Below are positions 14,229-19,496 of a DNA stretch of 19,496 nucleotides, piece after piece. Made by a program: the position numbers and the translations under genes. Positions within the stretch are counted from its first letter, which is position 1, and each line of letters begins with the position of its first letter. The notes under the pieces were generated by a model. That model was not told where the DNA came from. It ran no database searches and worked only from the letters and a program-made list of their open reading frames with translations. Source of the DNA: Archaeoglobi archaeon (GTDB lineage: Archaea; Halobacteriota; Archaeoglobi; Archaeoglobales; Archaeoglobaceae); contig JAPDIT010000049.1 in the NCBI GenBank assembly GCA_029259455.1, positions 1-19,496 on the forward strand, written 5' to 3'.

Positions 14229-14693
14229 TCAGTTTCTTAACTCCTTCCTCATCCTTATCCACTCCCCCCACTCTCCAGCCTCATCAAAGCCATGGGATGT
14301 GTAAAACTTTCTCGCTCTGTAGTTCGTCCTTCCCACCCACAACTCAGCCACTCTCCTATTTCTCTCCCAAGCATATTCCAAAGCTTTTTCCAGAAGCTTT
14401 GTGCCAATCCCCATCCCCCGGTATCCTGGAAGGACAAAGAGCTCGTGAATCTCTCCAACTTTCTTCCGCTCGAATACACTGAACCAGTTGGTGTCGCAGG
14501 CAACGAATCCCACAGCTTTGCCATCGATCACAACAACCATCACGCCATCTTTGTCCCTTGAGAGAAGCCATTTAAAATAATTCTTAACATCCCTTTTTCT
14601 CGTGTACGCGTAATTCTCAAGTCCTTTGTAAGCTTCCATGTATACCTCTACAAAGTCATCAATGTCGTTCCTATCAGCTTTTCTTATCTCCAC
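14229..14693 (-). CDS. GNAT-family N-acetyltransferase
   Basis: This 154-aa protein is a single GNAT domain. The acetyl-CoA pyrophosphate loop is R92-G-M-G-I-G97, within ELFVLPGYRGMGIGTKLLEKA, and motif B follows as NYRARKFYTSHGFDEAG. It transfers an acetyl group to an amine; the substrate is unknown. The start is GTG at 14693, supported because the palindromic TATA-like CTTTTAAAAG is centred 26.5 nt upstream, implying a leaderless GTG-initiated mRNA. It is divergent from the M20 metallopeptidase gene, with which it shares an interlocked promoter region. RimI is a relative, but the usual RimI details are not clear enough to claim it. Confidence 0.88.
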   Translation of the reverse strand: MEIRKADRNDIDDFVEVYMEAYKGLENYAYTRKRDVKNYFKWLLSRDKDGVMVVVIDGKAVGFVACDTNWFSVFERKKVGEIHELFVLPGYRGMGIGTKLLEKALEYAWERNRRVAELWVGRTNYRARKFYTSHGFDEAGEWGEWIRMRKELRN

Positions 14694-14702
14694 GAATCAG
14701 GC

Positions 14703-14709
14703 TTATATA
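14703..14709 (+). promoter_or_regulatory. TATA box of the M20 metallopeptidase gene
   Basis: GCTTATATAC is centred 27 nt before ATG 14733. The box lies between the GNAT start and the GNAT TATA box, so the two divergent promoters cross each other. Confidence 0.6.
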
Positions 14710-14714
14710 CTGGA

Positions 14715-14724
14715 CTTTTAAAAG
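14715..14724 (-). promoter_or_regulatory. TATA box of the GNAT gene (perfect palindrome CTTTTAAAAG)
   Basis: The 10-bp palindrome is centred 26.5 nt before GTG 14693 on the - strand. Its centre is only about 13 nt before the M20 ATG, too near to serve that gene. Confidence 0.55.
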
Positions 14725-14732
14725 CTATGATT

Positions 14733-15692
14733 ATGTTGCTGAAAAAACTCGTTGAAATTGAATCCCCATCGGGAAGTGAGGAGGAGATCAAAAACTTCAT
14801 TGAGGATTTTCTTGAGAGCAGCGGTTATGAAATCGTCGAAGGGGATTACTTCATCTCCACAAAATCAAGATCAGAACTTATCGTTTCAACACATCTCGAT
14901 ACAACCGCGGTCAAAGCCCCCTTCAGCACGGATGGGGTTTACGCCTACGGTACGGGTGTTTGTGACGCGAAGGCGAGTATTGCAGCAATTCTGGAAGCTG
15001 CAGAAAAAGGTGTTGACTTCACCATTGCATTTTTCTGCGACGAAGAGGAGGGAGGAAAAGGGTCAATGGAATTTGCCGAAAAGTGGAAACACGGCAGAAT
15101 GGTGGTTGTTATGGAACCAACTGACCTGAAAATCGCTTCGAGACACTGTGGAAACTTGGATCTAGCGGTTGAGGTGAGGGGTGTTCAAAGCCATGGCTCG
15201 TTGCCGGAGATGGGTGTCAACGCCATAGAGAAAGCCTTTGAGGTAATAAGCGAGCTTAAGAAGCGTTTCAAAGCCACACCTCTCAAAATCAATGGTGGTA
15301 ACGACGATTACGTCATTCCAGATTACTGCAGAGTAGAACTGGACGTTGTGATAGAGCCAGAGGTCAAGCTAGAGGACGCGCTTAAGGAAATTGAGTTCCT
15401 CAAGAACTACGGGGACTACGAGGTCTCCAATGCTTATGACGGGTTCGAGAGCAAGGAAGTTGCAAAACTGCTAGAGCAGGCGGTGAGGGCTGCTGGAATT
15501 GATGTAGAGTATACGGTGATGCCATCATGGACTGATGCCCTGAACCTGAAGAGCAGATATGACGTTGTGGTCTGGGGGCCCGGAGAGCTGCACCTCTGCC
15601 ATACGGTGAGGGAGAGAGTAAGGTTAAAAGATGTAGAGATTGCGAGAGATGTTCTGATTAAGCTCAACGAAGTTATTAAACAAAAAATTTAA
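14733..15692 (+). CDS. M20-family metallopeptidase/deacylase (ArgE/DapE/LysK-like)
   Basis: This 319-aa protein has the di-zinc site of the M20 family: STHLDT with H54 and D56, GTGVCDAK with the bridging D78, FCDEEEGG with the catalytic and metal glutamates at 104-105, VMEPTD with E128, and HLCHT with H290. H154 (QSHGSLP) begins the dimerisation-domain active-site contribution. Related enzymes remove acyl groups from N-acetylornithine, N-succinyl-diaminopimelate or LysW-bound lysine/ornithine. The short length is closest to LysK-type enzymes, but nothing in this window (no LysW or arg/lys genes) decides the substrate. I chose ATG 14733, not ATG 14727, because the TATA box is 27 nt upstream and the sequence LLKKLVEIESPSGSEEE begins as the family usually does. 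Confidence 0.88.
   Translation: MLLKKLVEIESPSGSEEEIKNFIEDFLESSGYEIVEGDYFISTKSRSELIVSTHLDTTAVKAPFSTDGVYAYGTGVCDAKASIAAILEAAEKGVDFTIAFFCDEEEGGKGSMEFAEKWKHGRMVVVMEPTDLKIASRHCGNLDLAVEVRGVQSHGSLPEMGVNAIEKAFEVISELKKRFKATPLKINGGNDDYVIPDYCRVELDVVIEPEVKLEDALKEIEFLKNYGDYEVSNAYDGFESKEVAKLLEQAVRAAGIDVEYTVMPSWTDALNLKSRYDVVVWGPGELHLCHTVRERVRLKDVEIARDVLIKLNEVIKQKI
15688..15692 (+). promoter_or_regulatory. Possible TATA-like box of the small membrane protein gene
   Basis: AAAAATTTAAGTT overlaps the stop of the M20 gene and has its TTTAA core about 26 nt before ATG 15716. The match to consensus is modest, and read-through from the M20 gene is equally possible. Confidence 0.35.
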
Positions 15693-15715
15693 GTTAAGTT
15701 ATGCTTACAAGAATC

Positions 15716-16105
15716 ATGGAGTTTGAGGCGCAACTTCTAACCAAGATGTACCCGATTTTAGCACCTCTAATAGTTGTTATAGCGATAGGAGTGCTGTTCC
15801 TGCTTCTACTCTTGATGTGGCATATAATCAGCAGATTTACAGAACTCGACAAGAAACAGATCAGGAGAGCATTAACAGTATCTGTCGTCTCGCTTTACTT
15901 TGGAATTATTCTCTGTGCGGTAGCGGGAATTTTTGAACCAAGTGAAGAGTTTTTCAAGTTGATAGACGGTCTTAATCTGGCTTTTATCACCACCGTGTCG
16001 TTTTACTTCGGTTCCAGAACTGTTGAGGAGTACATTAAGTACAAGGCCAAACACCAAGAATCTGCTGAATCACGTCACCATAAAGAAGATGGAGAGCAAG
16101 AATAA
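15716..16105 (+). CDS. Small membrane protein, three predicted transmembrane helices
   Basis: I do not recognise the family. The product (129 aa from ATG 15716, or 134 aa from ATG 15701) has a long hydrophobic helix near the N-terminus (ILAPLIVVIAIGVLFLLLLLMW), a second around VSVVSLYFGIILCAVAGIF, and a weaker third at LAFITTVSFYFGS. A charged loop (RFTELDKKQIRRAL) lies between the first two, and the tail is hydrophilic and rich in Lys, Glu and His. ATG 15716 is favoured by a possible TATA box, but the choice is uncertain. The last 71 nt overlap the 3' end of the DUF1624 gene on the opposite strand. No catalytic residues are evident. Confidence 0.65.
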   Translation: MEFEAQLLTKMYPILAPLIVVIAIGVLFLLLLLMWHIISRFTELDKKQIRRALTVSVVSLYFGIILCAVAGIFEPSEEFFKLIDGLNLAFITTVSFYFGSRTVEEYIKYKAKHQESAESRHHKEDGEQE

Positions 16106-16730
16106 TAACAGGATGCTGAACAATGTAAATTTTTAGGGAGTTTCTGCCCAGATAAGGCAACACAGGCACGTTCAGCCTAACACCCTTGGGCTTTGCAACA
16201 TTTCCAAAGAACATCCCGATGAGGAAGACACCGAACCAAGGAAGGAGAGGGTAGTAGTCGAGTGTGGAGAAGCTGTAAGATATAAGACCAAGCCAAACAA
16301 GAATTCCCGTATCTACCTTTATCCGGCTAATGACCAGCCCCATAACGAAGAGAGCTACACCAGCAGGAAGCTGGATTTTTGGATACCTCAAGAAAATGTA
16401 GCCAGTAATCGTGGCGAGAGTAAAAAAGTGTATTATCCCAAAGACCACCACTTCACTGGGAACGAATGCGAAGGTGACTGCCGTAATAATCGCGGCAAGA
16501 GATGCAAGTTTTAGAATCTTCTTTTTCAGCCTGCCAGCATCTGGCCTAACGACAGAGAGTGTGTACCCTGATATAAAGATGAACATCCCACCGATGAACC
16601 TCGGAAAGTAGTACCAGAAAGCTCCTGAAAGCTCAATTTTACCGAAGTAGTATGCATCGAAAAAAGAGTGGAAAACGAGCATTAGGATTACTGCCGTTCC
16701 TCTGGCAATGTCTATTTCAGGATACCTCAT
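16035..16730 (-). CDS. DUF1624/HGSNAT-catalytic-like integral membrane protein
   Basis: This 231-aa protein is strongly hydrophobic with about seven predicted membrane helices. The opening RYPEIDIARGTAVILMLVFH, the MFIFISGYTLS segment, DYYPLLPWFGVFLIGMFFG and the closing LGRNSLKIYIVQHPVII are characteristic of DUF1624, the family of heparan-alpha-glucosaminide acetyltransferase catalytic domains and related acyltransferase-3-like proteins. It may transfer an acyl group across the membrane to a sugar; the substrate is unknown. I chose ATG 16730, whose ATGA overlaps the stop of the PAC2 gene, over an upstream in-frame start at 16763. It is the last gene of the aIF2-alpha operon. Its 3' end overlaps the convergent small membrane protein gene by 71 nt. 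Confidence 0.8.
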   Translation of the reverse strand: MRYPEIDIARGTAVILMLVFHSFFDAYYFGKIELSGAFWYYFPRFIGGMFIFISGYTLSVVRPDAGRLKKKILKLASLAAIITAVTFAFVPSEVVVFGIIHFFTLATITGYIFLRYPKIQLPAGVALFVMGLVISRIKVDTGILVWLGLISYSFSTLDYYPLLPWFGVFLIGMFFGNVAKPKGVRLNVPVLPYLGRNSLKIYIVQHPVIILALHLLYGDVIQQILGVWPCT

Positions 16731-17506
16731 CTGAAGTATCTCAAATCCTCGTCGCTCTTCCACTGCTGAACTGCCATCTCCTGCATCTCCTTTATCTGGG
16801 CGATGATCCTCTCCATCTCCTTTGCCCTCTCCTCTAAAGCCTCAACTGATACCTTGAGGTTCAGCATTTTGCACAGCACGTCAAGAACAACCTTTGCACT
16901 CTTAGGATCGACCATGTATCCCGAAGTGACGCCCATCAAGCATGCTGCAGGAATGTTCTCAAGCTTAGAAACACCGAGCAGAAGGCCAGAAGCACCGATA
17001 ATTCCCCCTCCCGGCTCTCCAGGTTCAAATTTTACTCCGTATTTCTTAAGCTCCTCAACGATCTCCAAGGAGTTGGCAGCCCCTATTACGTAGGGCTCCT
17101 CAACAAGCTTCCCCACACCGTATCCTCCGAGAGTGTATATCATCTTGGCAGAGAACCTCTTTGCGATATCTATGTAGGCGTTAACGAGTTCAAAGTGACC
17201 TTCGTTGCTTATGCTCTGAAAATCTCCGACGAGAATCAGCAAGTCGGTACCATTTCCATCAGATTTCCATGCGTAAACTTCATTCTTAGGCATTCTTATC
17301 GTTCCATCCTCAAGAACCATCACCTGAGGTGGGAAATAATGGGAGTATATCTCCACAACTTTTTCAGCCTTCAACTCGTTCACCAGGTGATCTGCAACGA
17401 GCTTACCGACGTGACCTATTCCGGGCAGACCTTCTATGAAGACCGGATTTTCAAGACCTACCTCTTCCGGACTCTTCAAAAATCTGACATCAACTTTCTC
17501 TAACAT
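16727..17506 (-). CDS. PAC2-family protein (proteasome-assembly-chaperone-like)
   Basis: This 259-aa protein belongs to the archaeal PAC2 family (COG2047). Marks are GLPGIGHVGKLVADHL in the first 40 residues, EIYSHYFPPQVMVLEDGTIRMP, YTLGGYGVGKLVEEP, and GGIIGASGLLLG plus CLMGVTSGYMVDPKSA in the second half. The C-terminus is a charged helix (LEERAKEMERIIAQIKEMQEMAVQQ), likely a coiled coil. Relatives PbaA and PbaB interact with or chaperone proteasome components, but the role of this particular paralogue is not known. Its linkage to aIF2-alpha and nop10 is a common archaeal arrangement. It has a strong ribosome binding site overlapping the nop10 stop, and its stop overlaps the DUF1624 start by ATGA. 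Confidence 0.88.
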   Translation of the reverse strand: MLEKVDVRFLKSPEEVGLENPVFIEGLPGIGHVGKLVADHLVNELKAEKVVEIYSHYFPPQVMVLEDGTIRMPKNEVYAWKSDGNGTDLLILVGDFQSISNEGHFELVNAYIDIAKRFSAKMIYTLGGYGVGKLVEEPYVIGAANSLEIVEELKKYGVKFEPGEPGGGIIGASGLLLGVSKLENIPAACLMGVTSGYMVDPKSAKVVLDVLCKMLNLKVSVEALEERAKEMERIIAQIKEMQEMAVQQWKSDEDLRYFR

Positions 17507-17509
17507 ACT

Positions 17510-17689
17510 TCACCTCCTGAAGCTGAAAAATCCAATTTCCTTCCTCAGCTTTCTCCTGTACTTTCCGTATGGGTCTTCAATAGAGAATCTCGGTGGAATT
17601 GGCATGTATGTCTTCTCACCACAGACGGGACAGTTTTCCTTCAGAGTGTACCTTCCGCATTTCCCACATTTTCTCATTAAAACCTTCAT
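17510..17689 (-). CDS. nop10: H/ACA RNP protein Nop10
   Basis: This 59-aa protein, easy to miss because of its size, is the archaeal Nop10 of H/ACA guide RNPs, which make pseudouridine in rRNA with Cbf5, Gar1 and L7Ae. It begins MKVLMRKCGKCGRYTLKENC and has the zinc ribbon C8-x2-C11...C20-x2-C23 (the latter as CPVCG). It then shows TYMPIPPRFSIEDPYGKYRR, the Cbf5-binding linker and helix typical of Nop10. The length is normal. The ATG overlaps the aIF2-alpha stop by ATGA (17686-17689), and the stop forms part of the PAC2 ribosome binding site, so all three are tightly coupled. Confidence 0.96.
   Translation of the reverse strand: MKVLMRKCGKCGRYTLKENCPVCGEKTYMPIPPRFSIEDPYGKYRRKLRKEIGFFSFRR
17511..17517 (-). 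promoter_or_regulatory. Strong Shine-Dalgarno site of the PAC2 gene within the nop10 end
   Basis: The - strand reads GGAGGTG four bases before ATG 17506. It is formed by the last Arg codon (AGG) and stop (TGA) of nop10, so translation of PAC2 starts from a site embedded in the previous gene. Confidence 0.8.
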
Positions 17690-18489
17690 GCCGCCTCCCT
17701 GACGAAGTTGCCCTCCCCACCAAGTTTTTTAATTGCTTTCAAAACATTTTCAGTCGCTTTTTTCAATACATTTTCGGCTGTCTTGTAATCATCCGCCTCG
17801 ACAACGATTCTGTACTTAGGAGCGCCAACGTACTCCAGCTTCATCTCCACACCGTCTTTTACAGCTTTTCTGGCTTCAAGTAAAGCCTTCTTTATCCTCT
17901 CTATTCCATCAGAAGCGGGGCTTCTAAGTTCAAAGTATCCCCTCACTTTAACTCTCTTGGGCTTTATGTTTTCTCTCGCTATCTCTGCCATCTCCTTTGC
18001 AAACTCCTCTCCAACAATCGAGACAAGGACTTCGTATCCCTCAAAGGCAGCTTCTTCGAAAGCAGCGTAAACGGAATCATACTCCTTCATGAGCTTCTTT
18101 CCTATCTTCTCGACCTCTCTGAAATCCATGTTTAACTTCTCACCGATTATCTCAAGCCACTTGAAGGCTTTCACTTCGTTCTTCCACTGCTGAAGCTTCT
18201 CCCTCCGCTGTCTCTCGTTAACATCCTTGATTGACAGGTCGATGTGTCCTCTTTTTGGATTTACATCGAGAACCTTGCATATCACCTTCTGACCCTTTTT
18301 CACATGCTCTCTGATATCTTTAATCCACCCAGATGCGACTTCGCTTATATGCACCATCCCCTCTTTGCCCTCATACTCGTCAAGGGAGATAAAGGCTCCA
18401 AAATCGAGGACTCTCTTAACCGTTCCTATTACAATCTCGCCTTTTGAGGGATAACCGCTTCTTTTTATAATCAGCCTCTTTTCTTTCAT
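17686..18489 (-). CDS. eif2a: Translation initiation factor aIF2 subunit alpha
   Basis: This 267-aa protein is archaeal IF2-alpha, one of three subunits that bring initiator tRNA to the ribosome. An S1 domain occupies about residues 15-88 (EIVIGTVKRVLDFGAFISL, GKEGMVHISEVASGWIKDIREHV, GHIDLSIKDV), followed by the helical middle domain (QWKNEVKAFKWLEIIGEKL) and a C-terminal alpha/beta domain that binds the gamma subunit (VRGYFELRSPASDGIERIKKAL, YRIVVEADDYKTAENVLKKA). Length is normal. The ATG lies about 28 nt after a TATA-like box at the 3' edge of pyrK, so it seems to have its own promoter. It heads the aIF2-alpha/nop10/PAC2/DUF1624 operon. Confidence 0.96.
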   Translation of the reverse strand: MKEKRLIIKRSGYPSKGEIVIGTVKRVLDFGAFISLDEYEGKEGMVHISEVASGWIKDIREHVKKGQKVICKVLDVNPKRGHIDLSIKDVNERQRREKLQQWKNEVKAFKWLEIIGEKLNMDFREVEKIGKKLMKEYDSVYAAFEEAAFEGYEVLVSIVGEEFAKEMAEIARENIKPKRVKVRGYFELRSPASDGIERIKKALLEARKAVKDGVEMKLEYVGAPKYRIVVEADDYKTAENVLKKATENVLKAIKKLGGEGNFVREAA

Positions 18490-18513
18490 CCTTTTCCCCT
18501 CATCCTTCAGTGA

Positions 18514-18521
18514 ATTTAAAT
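18514..18521 (-). promoter_or_regulatory. TATA-like box of the aIF2-alpha operon
   Basis: ATTTAAAT, a perfect 8-bp palindrome, is centred about 28 nt before ATG 18489 on the - strand, in the 36-bp gap after pyrK. A short or absent leader is predicted. Confidence 0.5.
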
Positions 18522-18525
18522 ATTG

Positions 18526-19224
18526 TCACCAAGGAAGCTCTGAAGCTCTGAAAACCGGCCCATCAGCACAAACTCTCAAACCATTCTCAATAACACATGA
18601 ACCGCAAACACCTATTCCACACCTCATGAACCTCTCAAGCGAGAACTCTGCCTTATCCAAAGCATCACGTTCCTTTAAGAACGTATACGTTGCTTTTAAC
18701 ATACCCTCACCTCCGCAAACATAGATTTTCTCAAACTCATCAAGGTTCTTGAGCCTTAAAGCATCGATAACCGTTCCTTTTATCCCCAAAGTTCCGTCTT
18801 CAGTTGTAATCGTGATTTCATCAAATTCATCAACCCAGAACAGGTTTTTTGCTGTTCTCTCGCCAAAAATAACACTCACTTTTGCATTGCATTTCTGCAG
18901 AAAATCGTAAAGATACTTCAACGGAGCGATCCCGATCCCACCTGCTACAATAAGTGCACTTTTAGAAGGTGTGAAGGTGCTACCAAATGCCCCTCTCAAC
19001 CCCACACGCATTCCAACTTCCGCATTAACCAGTTTTCTGGTGGTCTCACCTACAGCTTTCACTGTAACAGAATTGGGAGATGATAGACTTAGAGGTATCT
19101 CCTCATAACCCAGAACGCTTAGCATGACAAACTGTCCGGGATAGGACGGTAACTTAATATTAAAGTATAGGATGGAAACGTCTTCGGTCAGCCTTTCAAT
19201 CCTTGTTATTTTTGCATAATACAT
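18526..19224 (-). CDS. pyrK: Dihydroorotate dehydrogenase electron-transfer subunit PyrK
   Basis: This 232-aa ferredoxin-reductase-like protein has an N-terminal FAD domain (IPLSLSSP at 43-50 as the flavin-binding motif, GLRGAFGSTF at 75-84), a nucleotide-binding part (LIVAGGIGIAPLKYLYDFL, IYVCGGEGML), and a C-terminal 2Fe-2S site with C202, C207, C210 and C219 (RCGIGVCGSC, LRVC). This is the PyrK plan: it passes electrons from dihydroorotate oxidation by PyrD to NAD or another carrier. Length is slightly below the bacterial 250-260 aa. PyrD is not in the window; it might lie to the right. The ATG is 25 nt after a consensus TATA box, so the gene has its own leaderless transcript. A sulfide dehydrogenase or SudB-like role is an alternative for this family. 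Confidence 0.85.
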   Translation of the reverse strand: MYYAKITRIERLTEDVSILYFNIKLPSYPGQFVMLSVLGYEEIPLSLSSPNSVTVKAVGETTRKLVNAEVGMRVGLRGAFGSTFTPSKSALIVAGGIGIAPLKYLYDFLQKCNAKVSVIFGERTAKNLFWVDEFDEITITTEDGTLGIKGTVIDALRLKNLDEFEKIYVCGGEGMLKATYTFLKERDALDKAEFSLERFMRCGIGVCGSCVIENGLRVCADGPVFRASELPW

Positions 19225-19383
19225 GCAGTTGCTCCAATGGCAACATTTATAAAGGTAATTCGGGATATTCAGAATGATTATTTGTTATATATTGTTGCAA
19301 CTCAGTTGTAATTTTTTACGCAATTTTTTGCAATTTTGCCTTAACTTGTGCACAAAACACGCAAAAATTTTGGTCGTGTTCCA
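19225..19383. other. AT-rich spacer upstream of pyrK, no gene
   Basis: Beyond the pyrK promoter this 159-bp spacer is very AT-rich. It has an imperfect inverted repeat at 19295-19311 (TTGCAAC-TCA-GTTGTAA, one mismatch) followed by six T, repeated GCAATTTT units near 19320-19338, and AACACG/CGTGTT arms at 19356-19361 and 19375-19380 around an A/T core. The last could be a 3'-end hairpin for the - strand gene to the right; the first might be an operator. I see no credible coding region. Confidence 0.5.
19246..19253 (-). promoter_or_regulatory. TATA box of pyrK
   Basis: The - strand reads ACCTTTATAAATG, a consensus TTTATAAA preceded by a C-rich BRE-like pair, centred about 26 nt before ATG 19224. 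Confidence 0.75.
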
Positions 19384-19496
19384 TCATAGGTGTAAATTCA
19401 CCTCCCACCTTATATCCCTATCCAGCTTAATAACTTCACCGATAAACGATTCATAGCTTGTCCTCTCAAACCTCATCTTCATAAGCAGATTGCCAA
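19384..19496 (-). CDS. Possible C-terminal end of an unidentified gene (continues past window)
   Basis: On the - strand an open frame enters from the right edge and ends at TGA 19384, giving about 36 residues including LLMKMRFERTSYESFIGEV and LDRDIRWEVNLHL. The mix of charged and hydrophobic residues and the purine-rich codons resemble the coding sequences of this window, and AT-rich non-coding sequence begins right after the stop. The fragment is too short for me to recognise a family. Confidence 0.4.
   Translation of the reverse strand, partial: GNLLMKMRFERTSYESFIGEVIKLDRDIRWEVNLHL

Noticed and set aside
19274..19456. A 60-codon hydrophobic open frame on + near the right end.
   Set aside because: It runs through AT-rich spacer and opposite the likely - strand coding tail; its composition is that of translated non-coding DNA.
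1..19496. CRISPR array, tRNA or rRNA genes, insertion sequences, integrase or toxin-antitoxin modules.
   Set aside because: No regularly spaced repeats, cloverleaf-like conserved T-loop sequences, transposase motifs or phage-type genes were seen by eye on either strand.

Overview
The window reads as a compact chromosomal segment of a sulfate-reducing hyperthermophilic archaeon of the Archaeoglobus type, most likely A. fulgidus or a close relative. The grounds are an Hme/DsrMKJOP-type electron-transfer complex at the left end, an archaeal MCM helicase, ribosomal protein S6e, the aIF2-alpha/Nop10/PAC2 cluster, an archaeal GHMP-type shikimate kinase, the KEOPS subunit Cgi121, and TATA boxes about 26 nt before start codons. 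The strain assignment rests on recognition of families, not on a database search.

Layout, left to right. (1) 1-750: the 3' end of hmeD (DsrK-like) and complete hmeE (DsrJ-like triheme cytochrome) on +. (2) 747-1613: UPF0282 metallo-hydrolase on -, divergent from a PHP-domain phosphoesterase at 1662-2288. (3) 2239-4544 on -: a coupled FAD oxidase plus Fe-S protein pair resembling glycolate oxidase GlcD/GlcF or a lactate dehydrogenase. (4) 4660-6263 on +: pdxS-pdxT, the two subunits of PLP synthase, followed at an ATGA overlap by a multiply broken EamA transporter (6260-7122). (5) 7155-8609 on +: rps6e, a UbiE-like methyltransferase, and an unrecognised 132-aa protein. (6) 8587-10027 on -: a thioredoxin-fold protein fused to HEAT repeats, overlapping an alpha/beta hydrolase gene. 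(7) 10081-14224 on +: mcm, a KaiC/RecA-like protein with a destroyed Walker A motif, cgi121 and aroK. (8) 14229-16105: a GNAT acetyltransferase on - divergent from an M20 metallopeptidase and a small membrane protein on +. (9) 16035-18489 on -: aIF2-alpha, Nop10 (59 aa), a PAC2-family protein and a DUF1624 membrane protein, a translationally coupled run. (10) 18526-19224 on -: pyrK. (11) 19225-19496: an AT-rich spacer and the tail of what may be a further - strand gene.

Two organisational themes stand out. Inside operons, neighbouring genes overlap by ATGA or TGATG (3342-3345, 5667-5670, 6260-6263, 13385, 16727-16730, 17686-17689). At transcription-unit starts, a TATA-like box is centred about 25-28 nt before the start codon, implying mostly leaderless mRNAs; this helped choose several start codons (1613, 4660, 10027, 14733, 15716). 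Two divergent spacers use this geometry in striking ways: one near-symmetric TATA box appears to serve both mcm and the thioredoxin-HEAT gene, and the GNAT and M20 genes have interlocked promoters.

No CRISPR array, tRNA, rRNA, insertion sequence or prophage was seen. The most unexpected sequence signal is a perfect 17-bp inverted repeat with a 7-nt loop inside the thioredoxin-HEAT coding region (9570-9610).
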